The notes beneath the pieces are model-generated. The model had not been told where the DNA came from and did not search any database. It worked only from the letters and a program-made list of their open reading frames with translations. 64,000 bases of DNA. Source: Styela clava. Taxonomy: Eukaryota > Chordata > Ascidiacea > Stolidobranchia > Styelidae. The first letter of the stretch is position 1; each line of letters starts with the position of its first letter. Where the stretch lies: positions 930,001-994,000 of the forward strand of contig NC_135259.1 in NCBI RefSeq assembly GCF_964204865.1, read 5' to 3'. Below are positions 35,065 to 48,498 of this stretch, piece by piece. The position numbers and the translations under genes are program-made.

Positions 35065-36771
35065 TAGGCTTGCACGTAATTTACAGATTTACGGAATTAC
35101 GTAAAGTCGTAATTATTGGTCGAGCGCTTTCGCGATTGAAACGAGCTCTCTTCAAAGCAGTCAATTCCGTCGATTGTAAAAAGTGAAAGTTTAAAAAGAA
35201 GTTAAAGCTTCGGTATTTGCAGCCGTTTTTCTCACTTTTCTCTCTCTTGCCAATACGTCACCGTGATAATTAATGTCGCGCTTATCAAACAGCAATATGA
35301 CGACGGAAGAGAAATTGCGTAATGAACCGACGCAACTTCGTCTTTTCGGCATCGGTAAAGCGATTGAGACGGCAGAGAAACAACAATATGACGGGATTTC
35401 CCGCGATCCGGTAAAAATCCTTTGCGGACCGTTGACGGTCCGCGGACCGGCGGTTGGGAAGCACTGTTTTAGAATATTAAATCGAATCCAGAATCCTATT
35501 CTATTTTTATAGTTACCGTATTTAAATAGTGGATTTCTCCACCACAATGATTGAAATTAAAAAAAAAAGCTAAATTGTAGCCTAAATGTTTAATGTATAA
35601 CTATCTTTATGCAGTATTTAATTGAAAATGTCCTGATCATTGGATTATATTTAACCAAGGCAACGAGATTTAAGAATTTCGACGATCGTTTTTTTTTGTT
35701 TTTAACAGTTCAATATTCTCAATTTAACTACTATCAAATATCAAGTATGAGCCAGTGTGTTTATTCTGTGCGAGAACCATTTTCAATTACAAAACCTTGA
35801 TGTTCTGTTACCGGTTTTATCGTTTTATATATATCAGTCCGGACTTGTCCTTGCTCAATATATTTTCCACAATGCCTCGCAATATTTCGGCCAAATATGA
35901 TTAACTGTCTTTACCAAATGCGGCAACTTATTTTGATTCTTGAATACCACCGACACTCAACCAAATTTGTGTAAATCTTGGCCGATAGCATCGTCGACTT
36001 GAGTTAGAAAAATAAGTATTTTTTTTTCGTGTGTGCAAAATAAATGTCACAATATGCATTTTTTTGCGATATAACTTTGTATTTTCGGAAAAGCCATATC
36101 ATATAAGTACGGTATTTAAATTATGCGCAAATAATTAATATTTGATCTAAATTTGTTGCAAATAATGTTACAACATTTAGGCCGCGACATGATTTAATGT
36201 AAAATGAAGCATGGTAATCGGAATAACGTCAATAAGTCGGCATCAATAATTATTATAAAATGCTGACTAGGTAGTAAAGTCGAATAATGTTAAAAACGGT
36301 GCAATAACAAGTCTTCGTCGCGAGGCAAGAGCAAGTATGATCAAACGAGAGAATACGCTCGTCATGGCATTGATAAATTGGAAACCCGACATTTTTTTGA
36401 ATACGATTTTAAAAAAGTCAACTATCGTTTCATAAATATCCGTATACCAGTGTCGGTAATGATAAAATTGATCGCATAAAATTGGGACGGTTAATTTGCG
36501 AAGGTGATAAAGGAAATCAAAGCTAGCACAAAAGATAACAATCAGAATAAAATTAATTTGAATTCACTCTTGTCTTAACATCTGTCACCGGCGTGTAGTA
36601 CTGCCAGGAATATGAAAACCCAAACTCGATGTCCCAATCGAAAATGAAGTGGATTCAATTGGTTGTTATGATAGGTTTAAATGTGTGAAAAAATATCGCA
36701 ATTACGGGGTCATTACGTAATCGATTTGGCCGTAATTACGGAATTGATTTTTGTCAATTACGTGCAAGCCT
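35065..36771. mobile_element. hAT-type element (family hAT-7), TAGGCTTGCACG ends
   Basis: The ends TAGGCTTGCACGTAATT and its exact complement are flanked by a perfect 8-bp duplication TGTTCAAG (35057-35064, 36772-36779). Blocks A at 4513 and 42144 show the empty site. Sub-terminal parts repeat TTACGTAATT-like palindromes. A frame 35273-35512 on plus and 35547-35191 on minus overlap; neither shows a domain I can name. A related element in reverse orientation is at 49603-51773. Confidence 0.9.
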
Positions 36772-37616
36772 ATGTTCAAGTATTCAAAATTAAATGAAAC
36801 ATTACTAATGTTTCTAGAAAAAGATCAAAAGCTTCCTTCATCATCCTTCCGAAAGTTACAAAATCATATACACTGAAAGCTAAACTCACATCTTTCATTA
36901 AACTTTTGATTTCTGGTTTTCTTCTCGCTAAAGGTATTTTAGTTTTGAGTCGATTTTTCACGCTCCACATATTTAAGAAATATTTCCTAATGAGCGTTCT
37001 TGGCCTGAATCGCTTGTTATCTGAATAAAAGAACACAATCCATAGGTTTTGTTGTAATCATCATGCAAAATTTATATCTTAGCAGTTGAAGGTGGTTAAA
37101 GACGCTAAAAATGGCAAAATTATGACCGCATAAAGAATATATGTGTAAAAGAAAACGAAGTTGAATAAAAAACAGATAAGTTTAGGGCTGCCCAACCCGC
37201 GGGCCGCGTTCATAAGCAATGAGTCCATGAACAAACATTTTTTAAGGTTTAAATTTTAGTACCGTATTTTGTATATGGCTAAACTATGTTTCGTGTTATG
37301 GCGTGACATCCAAATGTCGTTTCTTTCAATCACGCGTATAGCAACTGAGCTCTCGACGAATTTTGTCGGAATTAACACAACGTTTGGCTACATTGTTACG
37401 TAATATATATTTCTGATTGATTTATGAAGTGGTGCAGCTCATGTTGGTTAGAGTTACTTGCTAACTTACTGTTATAACTTGATTTCGAAAGAAATATAAG
37501 CTAATAGGAAAGGGAATACAAGAGAGAAGTGCAGAAAACGAACTATTACATGATTGGGATGCCATTCCCGAGAATTTTTTTAAAACTTGAAAACTTTGCA
37601 ATGCACTATTCTACAA

Positions 37617-38334
37617 CGGGTCGGTAAACTGAGGGCCAAATGCGGCCCGCGAGCTAATTTGTTGCGGCCCTCGAACAACCCGACATTTATTTAATGAAAC
37701 AAAAATTGATCCCAAATTTATTATTGTATGTACGCGGATTTATGTGGTAACAAGTTCTGCTGTATGACGCTTGTTTTGAAATATGTAGCGTCAGTTGCAT
37801 GTCGTTCGAGTTAATTGTGATCTTTAAAATTCAAAAATGTTTGGAAAACGCAGGATAGCTCGCGACGAGGACTGAACATTCCAATGTGCTTCGACGAAAA
37901 ATTCGAGCCGAGACCCAGGACTGCGCCACAGTTGATCTATGCGACAGTGCAAAACAAGTAATGGGCACGTTCGGAAGCACATATTGCTGCGAACAGCTTT
38001 ATCTAAAATGCATTACACTTGGAATAAACATCGTACTCGCTTGTCAGGTCTTCTTTGGAAGACGTACCGTGGGAGCAAGTGGCAAAAAAACATCATCCTT
38101 CACATTAATAACAAGTAAATAAAAACAATATGTTGTTGAATAATATATATATATTAAGAAACGGCACATACACATCTCATAGTAGCAGGCTTTTAACGCA
38201 ATAATAGAAGGTGTGAATGCGCCACAATTTGAAATTCAATCTAGCGCTTGTTCGAAGGCGAAAATATTGCGGCCTGCGCGCTACAGAGAATGTGTTTATT
38301 TGGCCCGCAAGTACATAAAGTTTTCCGACCACTG
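37617..38334. mobile_element. hAT-6 nested copy, longer form
   Basis: Ends at GTTTTCCGACCACTG followed by CTCTACAT. The left end has lost bases (CGGGTCGG instead of CAGGGGTCGG). At 718 bp it retains two short stretches that are deleted at 30598-31261. Confidence 0.75.
37886..38122 (+). pseudogene. hAT transposase C-terminal fragment, second copy
   Basis: Differs from 30822-31058 by a few residues (for example near residues 7-9 and at 50). The FGSTYCCEQ stretch is kept. It has no start or N-terminal catalytic part. Confidence 0.68.
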
Positions 38335-40291
38335 CTCTACATCATCTGCATATGCTTGTGAATCTTTGTTCTCAGTTATGATTGGAATTTAAATAAGTCG
38401 TCTCGTAACAGGAGTAGCCTGAACGTTGAAAACAGTAGTTCGTATATTTCTTTGAAAGTTACAAAATATAAACCCAATGTAAAATCTCTATCAGCGGCAA
38501 TGCAGCAGCAGAAGTCTCACTGAGATAGAATAAGAAAAGTAATCAAATCTATTTGTCGGACTGATAATATATCCGAATAGTGAATCCGTCTGTAGGCCTA
38601 CATGTTTGAAAGGTTTATTATTATGTATTTTTGCTTTGGAAGCAGCAAAGCATTGTTTTTAATTTTGATCGGCACGCGGAAGAATTTTGTTGTTAAATTT
38701 AGCCGATTTTGGCACGCGAGCCGAAAAAGGTTGCCCAACCCTGGCCTACTTGAACCTTGTTGAGTACATTTACCTACAAAATCTACACTGCATATATAGC
38801 ATCCACACCACACATACAAATTGGCAATTTCGTTATCTTCATAGGTTTTGTTTCCGTATTTTTAAATTCAATTGTTTTTGGAAGTTGAGTAAACATTTTT
38901 TTTTCAATATTTCCCTCCGTTATCCATTTCATCAACACATTTTATATAATTTCCGGGGCCGGTATGTACGAAATGTTTTATTGCCCATTTTATGGAACCG
39001 CCCTTTAATTTAAGCACTGTAAAATTAGTCAACGTCCCTCCTTTTACTGTGGCGAATAAATGACTCACCCCCCCCCCCCGCTAGAAAATTTGAAAATTTG
39101 TTGCCACGAGGTAGATGCACGTCTCACAATGCGGATCAGGGAGTCTGCTGTGCAAATGTATGTTTTATTAATGATGGGTTTTCCTATTTCGCGTTTGACT
39201 CATGCCATACGTTGCAAAATGATTATCAGGTGGGAATTTGATACTTAGAATATTGTTAGGTTTATTCATATATTACCCGAATAGGTTTTGAGGATTGCTC
39301 TAATATATGCAATGTTATATTTATCATTGTCTTATTTTGTATCCTAGCATACTCGCGGCTGTTCTTTGAGTCCTTGTCAAAAAGAGTCAATTTATTATTA
39401 ACACCAATACTGAAGTACTAAGACTGTTAACACTGATGTCAACATCAGATGTGTTTCAGGCTCTATAACAAAGTTTCTTTCAAAGTTTCTTGTTGGTGCA
39501 TAAATTGAAGACAATAATTTGGATACCAAAGGACAGGATACGACTTTAGTTAGCTCGTAACTCGTAACCGTAGTGGGAAACCTTACTTCAAACTACTTAT
39601 CCCACATGCACAACCTTTACATTTGTTCAATTTCTGATGAATGGGCTAGTATGAAAGGGAGGTTTGAAGATCATAGTGCCAGTATTTGACAAGTCAAAGA
39701 CAGTTAAACTCATATATTTTATTATCCACCTATTTTGTTTCTGTTATCATTCTCTTAGAAGTATTTTGTGGTTATCTTTCGGTATTCACACGTGTCAAGA
39801 AATAAGTTTAAATGAGTAGTCTTTCGCGTGTCTCGAATGTTATATGAGATAAAAATAACACAATGTATACGCTTTTTTTTTCTCGTGATTGCATCGCATA
39901 CGGCACCGATGCCCTAGCAATAGAATGATGACAAATAAGATTAGAAAAGCCGATACTCGCATTCGCTGAATGCCCGTAAAATTAGAATTTTTCACATTAT
40001 AAAAAATAAGGAACGGGTAGATATAATTGACAATCTTTCAAATACATGATATGTGGCTTAAAGTAATTACATTTAATCTCAAACAAACTTTGTGATATAT
40101 ATATATGAAGACGTTGTGGAATTATTACTTGTCTTAGTAAATTGGATGGAGCAAGATTCGAATCTAAATTTACATGCGTGTCCATAGATTTTCTGGAATC
40201 GTATTGAAGATCGATTTCCCTACATCTTTTACCGATACAATATTAATTTATGTTTCTACTAATTGCAGCATCCGTTATATAAGATCTACCT

Positions 40292-41136
40292 TAGGGTGGT
40301 CCAAGGTTGCGAGGTTGGCATGACGCAATAACTTTTGGCGATGTTTCGCGGGCCGCAGTAGGAGAAAACCCAAAAGTGATAAAACATCGGGAGTTTACCC
40401 ATTTGCTTCTTGAGAAATATCGTGATATTTTTGGCGTTTTTCTTCATGTTTGATTTTGTAATGTCCGATAAAATTATATTTTTTCGTGGTAGAAATTACT
40501 TGGAAACACACCAGACCCCGTCATTGAACGTTGTTGGAGAAAGGTAAATACGTTTCCTATTTCTTGTTCATTTATTCTACACTTATTGTATGATAAATTC
40601 ATATATTTGACTAATTTCATTACTTTTAGGGTGATTAGGTCTAGTGGTATCGTCAAATAACAACCAAAATATCTGTTTAAGATGAGACTCCGGACCCAGC
40701 TAAAAAAAACTGGATTGCGCGGCGCTAAGTCAGGTCTGCGTTTCGTCATTGCTGTAACATGATCACGTCTCTAAAATTGAGAAGTTACTTAAGGCGAGCT
40801 TCATGTACGAAGTTTGGATGGAAGCGCGATTCATCTCAACAACTTGGTCATGTCTGCACAAGACAATTTATTCTCCTCGTACCGACCACGGGAAGTCATC
40901 TCCATCCTGGTAGAGTCTTGACGTTTATAGATACAACATTGAAATTCCGTGATTTTATCAAATATCAATCCCGACATCGGGATTAGGAAAAAGGCCAATC
41001 ACAGTTGGAATAGTTCAGAAATAACTCAGAAATATTCTGCCAATAAATACACTTATCTAACAATGGTTTAGTACACGCTAAAATTGTTCTACGGGCGCAA
41101 GGAATGTGTTCTAGGGCCGCGGTTCGGACCACCCTG
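40292..41136. mobile_element. hAT-1 element in block A copy 3
   Basis: 845 bp, flanks ATCTACCT/ATCTACCC (40284-40291, 41137-41144), identical in outline to 2661-3505. It is inherited through the large duplication, not a new insertion. Confidence 0.85.
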
Positions 41137-42762
41137 ATCTACCCTATAAAGCTCGGTACAAGCAGTACTTAATCATATTCATGTAACCACTATCCTGAAA
41201 TCCCTACTAACATGCATTCTTAAATCATCATAGGTTGTTACTGTTCCATCCGAATGTTGGCCAGGGTAAATATTGATATTTTTACGTAAACTGCGAAGGC
41301 GCGTCTGACGCACTACACAATGGTATGATTTGAGTTTGTTGATTAATTAGTATAATTGGTAAATTGGAAGCGCAATAGTTGAATATCTTGTCTCAGTCTA
41401 TCTCAGTATTCGGTGTGAATCAGTGTTTACAGGTTATGTATTGTTGGTAGTACTCGTTATGTATCTGTTCGAAATACCAATTTGTAAATTTACAAATTCT
41501 TGTAAGAACTGAGGTTTTCAAGTGTAAGACAAATATAATTCAGGGCAGTATTACAGTTAAACTAACATAGTAACCACTGCTTTATTATTTTTGTCATAAA
41601 ACTTGAATTATATTTACATCAGAGCATATTTCGTTTGGTTGTGTTACTTGTAGAGCCAGGACATAACGTATGTATATACTAAATTAGGTTTTGTATGTGT
41701 TTAATCTTTATCGTGCTGATGGATTTGAAATATAGAGAGTTGTGTATATAGAGAATATATTGAGTTGTCTATCCGTATGAAATATTGAGTTTTCGTTTAT
41801 TATTTTCAGCCGATGCCATGTTCCTGATTCTATTCCAAGTTCCACCGTGTTGACTGTTTTTGTTTTGAACAAACTACACAGATTCTTAGTTGAATTTCAT
41901 TGGGACATAGCACTTTAAGGCACAAATAATATGCTGGAACCCCTTGCTCTCTAATATCAAACACTAGTAACTGGTTCAGAAACAAATCGTTTAGTTCGTG
42001 ACAGGACTTGTTTATTGGGGGCGCGTTGTCGAAGATCTCTAACCACTAATAATTAGCTACGAATGTAAATTTTTCTTCTTCTCGGAAACATTTTTAAAAT
42101 ATTGCATTTGAAGAATATCCTAACGTGAAAACCAGAAGAATGAGCATGTGTTCAAGTATTCAAAATTAAATGAAACATTACTAATGTTTCTAGAGGAAGA
42201 TCAAAAGCTTCCTTCATCATCCTTCCGAAAGTTACAAAACCATATACACTGAAAGCTAAACTCACATCTTTCATTAAACTTTTGATTTCTGGTTTTCTTC
42301 TCGCTAAAGGTATTTTAGTTTTGAGTCGATTTTCACGCTCCACATATTTAAGAAATATTTCCAAAAGAGCGTTCTTGGCCTGAATCGCTTGTTATCTGAA
42401 TAAAAGAACACAATTCATAGGTTTTGTTGTAATCATCATGCAAAATTTATATCTTAGCAGTTGAAGGTGGTTAAAGACGCTAAAAATGGCAAAATTATGA
42501 CCGCATAAAGAATATATGTCTAAAAGAAAACGAAGTTGAATAAAAAACAGATAAGTTTAGGGCTGCCCAACCCGCGGGCCGCGTTCATAAGCAATGAGTC
42601 CATGAGCAAACATTTTTTAAGGTTTAAATTTTAGTACCGTATTTTATATAGGGCTAAACTATGTTTCGTATTATGGCGTGACATCCAAATGTCGTTTCTT
42701 TCAATCACGCGTATAGTAAGTCTTGCGCTCTGTTGAATATCGATGTCAGTTTTTTTTTCAAT

Positions 42763-43151
42763 TTATTGCAGAACTGCACATTCTGTTTGACAAATTCGAA
42801 AACTACTGTGCGATGAAAGAACGGAGCAGAGAATTATACGCACATGGCTGTTTCCAAGAAGAATCATTATTTGAACAGTTAAAAATTGCAGAATTAATAT
42901 AATCTTCCAAAAATCGAATATATGAAGCATGGCTTTTATATTGACGTTTATAGCTGTCGGTCTTTTCTGCAATTGAAAGAGCACCTTGACGCGATTATTT
43001 AATAAATCGTTGTTTGTTTTAAGTTGTTTTGTAAGACTTTGGAATCTTATTCGAGCTGCGTGTTCGTTTAGTGACTTTTCGCAATTTCCATTCATCTCCA
43101 TAAAACCAAATTCATCAGGACGGTAAAATAATTTAATTTTACTGTTCGTGG
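42763..43151 (-). pseudogene. BEL/Pao pol relic, copy in the second locus
   Basis: Minus-strand frame 43101-42763, the same 112 codons as at 5132-5470, with the same missing RT segment. No difference useful for function is seen. Confidence 0.5.
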
Positions 43152-43585
43152 AAAATATTCTCGTCTATTATTAAACGACTCGCTACACGGTAAATTAAAC
43201 GACGTGACTATAATGGTCACATAAACCACAATGCATGAAATTTGAAATTGTCTTATTGTCAATACTTGTACGCAAATTTCCGATCAAGTCCAACCATGAG
43301 GAATTTCAATTCGTATTGGTTCATGTTGCGATGGGTGCGCTATGGGATTTTATGCCGCGATTAAAATCATAGCTTGATTCGCTTCAATATCGGCCAACGG
43401 AATATCCTGCAAGTGAGGCGAGGCATAAATTGATCTCTTTTAAACATTCTAGCTGAATGTTGTATGCGTGACTCCATCGCAAACACGTTGTTTAATGCCA
43501 ATATTCTTCATAACCAGATTCCACCTACAATTTTACTAACTCTGCTATTTGTGAAACGCCTTTGTTACATAAAGTGTCAATGGTA

Positions 43586-43984
43586 TCACAGGTACGATTT
43601 ATTTTTATTAGACCAAGTCTTCGTTTCGATTGATGATGTATATATAATTGAGATTTGAATAGCAAAGTCTAGCACAGCGATAAAGTATTCAGAAAAGCCC
43701 ACAGACCTTTTACTACAACTGGCAAAGGCTGAAATTGGACACCACGTCTGAAACATTTGCATTGACAACGCTGTTTTACGAGTAGAGACATTGCGATGGT
43801 TGTTAGCATTTGATCTTCTTGTAAAGATCCTCAGGCCATGGATCACTGAATAATGCTTACCCGAACAAGCGCGACACATGTTATAAAATTTACACCAAAA
43901 GGCAAACTGTCCAAGTTCGAGACAATTGAAACATAAATTTAATTCTAGTGAAAATCTTCTTTTTACGTCATTGGACATGTACAT
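43586..43984 (-). pseudogene. BEL/Pao gag zinc-knuckle relic, copy in the second locus
   Basis: 132 codons identical in translation to 5955-6353, including glutamine at the histidine place of the first knuckle. That change therefore predates the duplication. Confidence 0.74.
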
Positions 43985-45726
43985 TTAAAGAATGTAAACA
44001 ATTGCAGAAGCAACTACGTTTTTGTGGATGCTTGAAAGTATGACTTAAAATCGGATATTTTGCGGCTACTGAATTCCTGAATCTTTGCCACATTTACTCA
44101 TTGCAACTACATAATTACTTACCATCGTACCTAGGCCGTCGACATGTCGTTTGCTACTCCGTCAAGGACGCGAATAGCCGAAGCATATGTGAACCGTCGT
44201 CGTCAAGACAACTGTGTACATTATCAAAAAATTTACCAGACTAGTTTGGTTCCAGGTGAACAATCCACGCGTCAACTGCTTCTTGGATTGAACGGTTAAA
44301 GTTAATTTTGTAGAAAGCTCGAAAGGATGCAAAAGTCTTCAATTGATACAGTATGACGTCGTTGCATTACTGTTGAATAACAGCAAATAGTTAAGCTATT
44401 TTATAAGTTGCAATATCTGCAGAAAACTGTAGGTTTGTTTACAAAACATTGTAACACAAATACTCCATCAGTCAGTCAGTTAGAAGTTCATTTTTCATCA
44501 AAATTAATGCAAATTAATGCAAACAAAACTAGGAAAAAAACACAAAAAAGGAATTTCATGGTGGAGGGTGACGCGAAAAAAACAATGCTGGTTATCGAGC
44601 AGCGATACCTGAGATAAAGGTCTAACTTTGATATAGGTAGAATAGAAAGAAGTCCATGAAATACAAATGTTTCAAACCAGCACCTTCGTCGACCCAATTA
44701 AACAGCCCTACAGAACCCATGAGGTTCGATCGAACCTATGTTAAGAAACACTGCTAAAAAACTGAGAATGGTTAATAGATAATCTGAGCTACTCGCATCA
44801 GGCAAGGTAGTCATGGAAGCAATATAGCATAGAATCAACCAAGCACAGCGATAGCTGTTCAGATGTTTTGAGCATGTGTTCAAATATTCAGTTATTCTAA
44901 ATGAAATGAAATACTGTTACAAAATTTACAAAACAATCTAAGCAGAAAGCTAAACTTACATCACCTGTTAACCCTTTGATTTCTGCCAATCTCCTCTTCT
45001 CTGAAGATATTTGAGTTGATTTTTATTCTCCATTAATTTTCAAGTAATGTGGGTAAATGTGCGGACGTTGCCTGTATCGCTTTTTATCTGAATTAAAAGA
45101 ACAAAATTTAAATGCTTTGTAACATCCATTATGGCGTCATAAAATAGAATGAGGATGCATTTTAAAACTAATAAAAGCCTAGCCCTGAATAATAAAAAAG
45201 TTGATTGTTGTAAACTGCTTGTCTGACTTTGGTCAGACAAAAGGTTACAGAAATACATTTGCGTAAGCGTGCAGCAGGACTCTCGAATTGCTCATTAAAA
45301 AAGAACTGGCGTTTAGTTGCTGTGCTATTGTCACTTTTCCCAACCTTGAAATTGCAACATGCAGAAATAAATAATTTACATCCTGGAAATATTGTAATAG
45401 AACCGATTCGCACAAAACTGATAATAGCTGTAAACTCGAAATAGGCAGTGGTATATTTATAACTGTTGCCCACAACTTCAAGAACATACAACTTACATTT
45501 GACTAAAGCAACATAACGCTGGTTTACTCATTAATTTCCCTGTAACCAACGGTTGTGACTTTTCCGGTTTCAAATCGACACCACTGAGAAGTAACTAGGT
45601 AGAAGCAGATAGAAAGATGTAGAGTATGCACAAATATTGCATTTGCTAGAGTCCTGAAGAATCGGCTAATACGAAAGGAAGATTTGAAGATCACATAGCC
45701 AGTATTTGAGAAGTCACAGAAAGCTG
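43653..45726. repeat. Block B, copy 3
   Basis: Matches 6022-8096. Near 44504 it reads AATTAATGCAAATTAATGC where both other copies have a different 10-base-longer form. It also differs from both at 44433, 44677 and 45262. These shared differences group the two left-hand B copies together. Confidence 0.9.
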
Positions 45727-45779
45727 AACTCACATTATTTATTATCCCCACATTTTGTTGCTATTATCATTCTCGTTGA

Positions 45780-46493
45780 AGGAATTTCTTGGAATCCACA
45801 CGCGTCAAAAAATAAAGTCCACTCACACCACCGTGCGACGATCCGAAAGACTTGAATGCCCTTTTCTCCAAACTCAATTTTGATAAATAGATTAGAACCG
45901 TCTTTGCCACCTGATTTGTTCTTCAAGCACATGAATACAGAAGAGGAATACAGACATGTTCAGTGATTACATGATTTATTTTGTCATCGCTTGACAAACG
46001 AATATCTTCCCCAATTACAGTGCCGACTCAAGATTCAACGCAACTTTGAAGTTGGAGATCTTGTCACCCTGATGATCAAGGAGTGAAAAGTGAAAGTGTG
46101 CATATCCAATTCTACTTATATGCGCGACATAATGAAGCTCTGTCTACGCTTTTTGAATACATTTACGCACAAAATACACACTACATAAATAGCATCCACA
46201 CTACACATATACAGTCACACATACATTCTCACTATGGGAATATTAGGTGTATAATTCGAATTATATTTGAGTGGGGGCTAGTTTTTGGTTCTATCCTTTT
46301 TGAATTTCTTGCATTGGCAATTTGCTTATCTTCATTGGTTTTGTTACTGTATTTATTTCATCAATTGTTTTTGGAAGTTGAGCAAACATTTCTTTTTTTT
46401 TTTGAAAATCATTTCCCTATGTTATCCAAAAAACAGTTCATAAAATTACCGGGGCCGGTATGTACTGTACGAAATGTTTGATTTTATGATTTT
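45780..46493 (+). pseudogene. Old BEL integrase relic, tail and LTR start, second locus
   Basis: Copy of 8150-8877. One T-run indel near 46392 joins two frames into one of 132 codons (46083-46481), but the content is the untranslated tail, so the longer frame has no meaning. The GGCCGGTA-TGTA junction is at 46461. Confidence 0.55.
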
Positions 46494-47050
46494 AGTGTGA
46501 AAGGGAGGTTTGAAGATCATAGTGCCATTATTTGACAAGTCAAAGAACGCTAAATTTACATATTTTATTATCCACATATTTTGTTGCTGTTATCATTCTC
46601 TTAGAAGTCTTTTGTGGTTATCTCTTGGTATCCACACGTGTCAAGAAATAAGGTTAAATGAGTGGTCTTTCGCGTGTCCCGAATGTTACCTAGGATAGGA
46701 AAAAAGTTTACTCTCGTTCACTGAATGCCTGTACAAATGGAATTTTTTCGCACTATAAAAGAAAAATAAGGGACAGGGAGATATGATTGGCAATCTTCCA
46801 AATACATGTTATGTGGCTTAAAGTAATTACATTTAATCCTAAACCAACTCTGTGATATATGAATACGTTGTGAAATTACTACTTGTCTTAGCGATTGGGA
46901 TAGAGCGAGCTTTGAATCTAAATTTTTATATGTGTGGAATCCACAGATTTTCTGGAATCGTATTGAAAATCGATTTCCCTACATGTTTTATCGAGGTTTC
47001 ATTCATTTTTGTTTCTACTAATTGCAGAATTCGTTATATAAGATCTACCC

Positions 47051-47281
47051 TAGGGTGGTCCAAGGTTGCCGGGACGCGCAAATTTTTGACGATGTCTTAC
47101 GGGCCGCAGTAGGAGAAAACACAAAAGTGATAAAACAATGCGAGTTTACCCATTTGCTTCTTAAGAAATATCGTGGTATTTTTGGTATCTTTCCTCATAT
47201 CTACCAATGGTTTAGTACACGCTGAAATTTTTCTGCGGGGCGCAGGGAATGTGTGCTCGGGCCGCGGTTTGGTCCACCCTG
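47051..47281. mobile_element. hAT-1 deletion derivative, second locus
   Basis: 231 bp with flanks ATCTACCC/ATTTACCC, same as 9419-9649. The deletion therefore predates the large duplication. Confidence 0.8.
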
Positions 47282-47670
47282 ATTTACCCTATAAATTATA
47301 GGCTGTTACTGTTCCATCGGAATGTTGGCCAGGGCAAATTTTGACGTCTTTAGGTAAACAACGAAGGCGCGTCAGACGTACTACACAATGGTATGTTGTG
47401 AGTCTCTCGATTTATTAAGATAATCAGTAAATTGGAACCGCAATGGTTGGATGTCTTGTCTCAGTCTAGCTCAGTATTCGGTGTGAATCAGTGTTTACAG
47501 GTTCTGTATTGTTGGTAGTACTCGTTATGTATCTGTTGGAAATAACAATAAGAATTGAGGTTCTCAAGTGTAATATAAATATAGTTTGTGGCAGTATTAC
47601 TGTCAAATTAGCACAATGACTACTGCTTTAATATTATAGTCATTAAAATTGGATTTTAGTTACTTTAGAG

Positions 47671-48498
47671 CAGGGTCGTCCAACCCGTGGCCCGCGGTAG
47701 CATTTAGGAAGTCCCGTGCTGTATTTTCCAGAATTGAATAAAAAATATTGAGTGAAGATGTGATACAAACGATTCTTTTATTTTCCTAAAATGCGCTCTG
47801 CCAGCTCTTTCAAACGTGCCATGAGTGTCATTTTGAATCGAAACCAACTGGGAGGAGATATCGATACATAAAGGTGCCATAGTCGCTTACACTCTTGGTC
47901 TTTTACTACTCTATATGATGATATGGCAAAACAATCTAAGGAATGTATATTATGTATTGTTTGGGTTGTCAATGTTTTACGTCCAGAAATAAAAGAGGTT
48001 TTTGCAAAAATAGCCTGTCAAGACAGACCATAACTCGTCATGTTGAAGAGCCTGGGAAATCTATAGCGGAAACTTTAATTGCAAAAGCGGGAAAATTTTC
48101 ATCGTATTCCTTGGCGCTTGGCAAAAGCACTGACATCAAGTTTCCTGCTCAGTTGACAACTTGGCGATCTTCTTGCGGGGAGTTAATGATGATTTTAAAT
48201 TACCAAAGAGCTCGCAGTCATTGTCCCTATTAAGCCACGACTGGAGGCATTGATTTGTTGGGAGCTATGATAAAAATGATCAAGCATCTTCGCTTGCCTT
48301 TGGCGAAACTTTCGGGAATAACCACTGATGGCGCCCCATCAATGGTTGGGAAACAACAGTTTCATTATTCTAATAATTGTGAAAGTTTGGTGTGAGTGTA
48401 TTGTTTGTTTGTTCATTAACCTGTAGTTTGCGTAAACCAGAACATAACTACCATGGAACTACATGTGGCCCTTTGACGAAAAAGGTTGGCCAACCCTG
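47671..48498 (+). mobile_element. hAT-2 element, second locus
   Basis: 828 bp between perfect CTTTAGAG repeats (47663-47670, 48499-48506). By eye it is the same length and nearly the same sequence as 10039-10866. Confidence 0.92.
47943..48372 (+). pseudogene. hAT transposase fragment, second locus
   Basis: Same broken core as 10311-10740, with SLALGKSTDI and, after the stop and a frameshift, TTDGAPSMVGK. The inactivating changes are shared with the first copy. Confidence 0.78.

Larger units (their letters stand above)
32580..37341. repeat. Block A, copy 2 (interrupted by a hAT)
   Basis: Matches 2060-5087 at an offset near 30548, with more differences than the copy at 39690. It is split by the element at 35065-36771 and stops at about 37341, where sequence equal to 30323 onward starts. 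That makes it the end of a 7,019-bp tandem unit. It lacks the minus-strand BEL part of block A. Apart from the two hATs I see no coding signal. Confidence 0.87.
37342..38743. mobile_element. hAT-5 element truncated at the tandem-repeat junction
   Basis: The right end is complete (complement of AAAAAGGTTGCCCAACCCTG, then GCCTACTT 38744-38751). The left 237 bases are missing because the duplication breakpoint lies inside the element. It cannot be mobilised without the left terminal repeat. Confidence 0.85.
37342..39660. repeat. Second unit of a 7-kb tandem repeat (copy of 30323-32579)
   Basis: It starts at CAACTGAGCTCTCGACG, equal to 30323, with the bases before it equal to block A (5087 onward). 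It contains the right part of the hAT-5 element, the nested hAT-6, the old BEL tail, an LTR start at 38965 and a 12-C run (39068-39079). It keeps about 50 bases near 37741-37795 lost in the first unit. The small frames at 38687-39013 and 39060-39248 are non-coding by context. Confidence 0.88.
39690..43652. repeat. Block A, copy 3
   Basis: Equals 2073-6021 at an offset of 37631 with rare substitutions (for example 40594, 41438, 41573). On its left it joins the old BEL LTR region rather than block B. The stretch 41145-42760 shows only chance frames such as 42364-42152. Confidence 0.9.
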
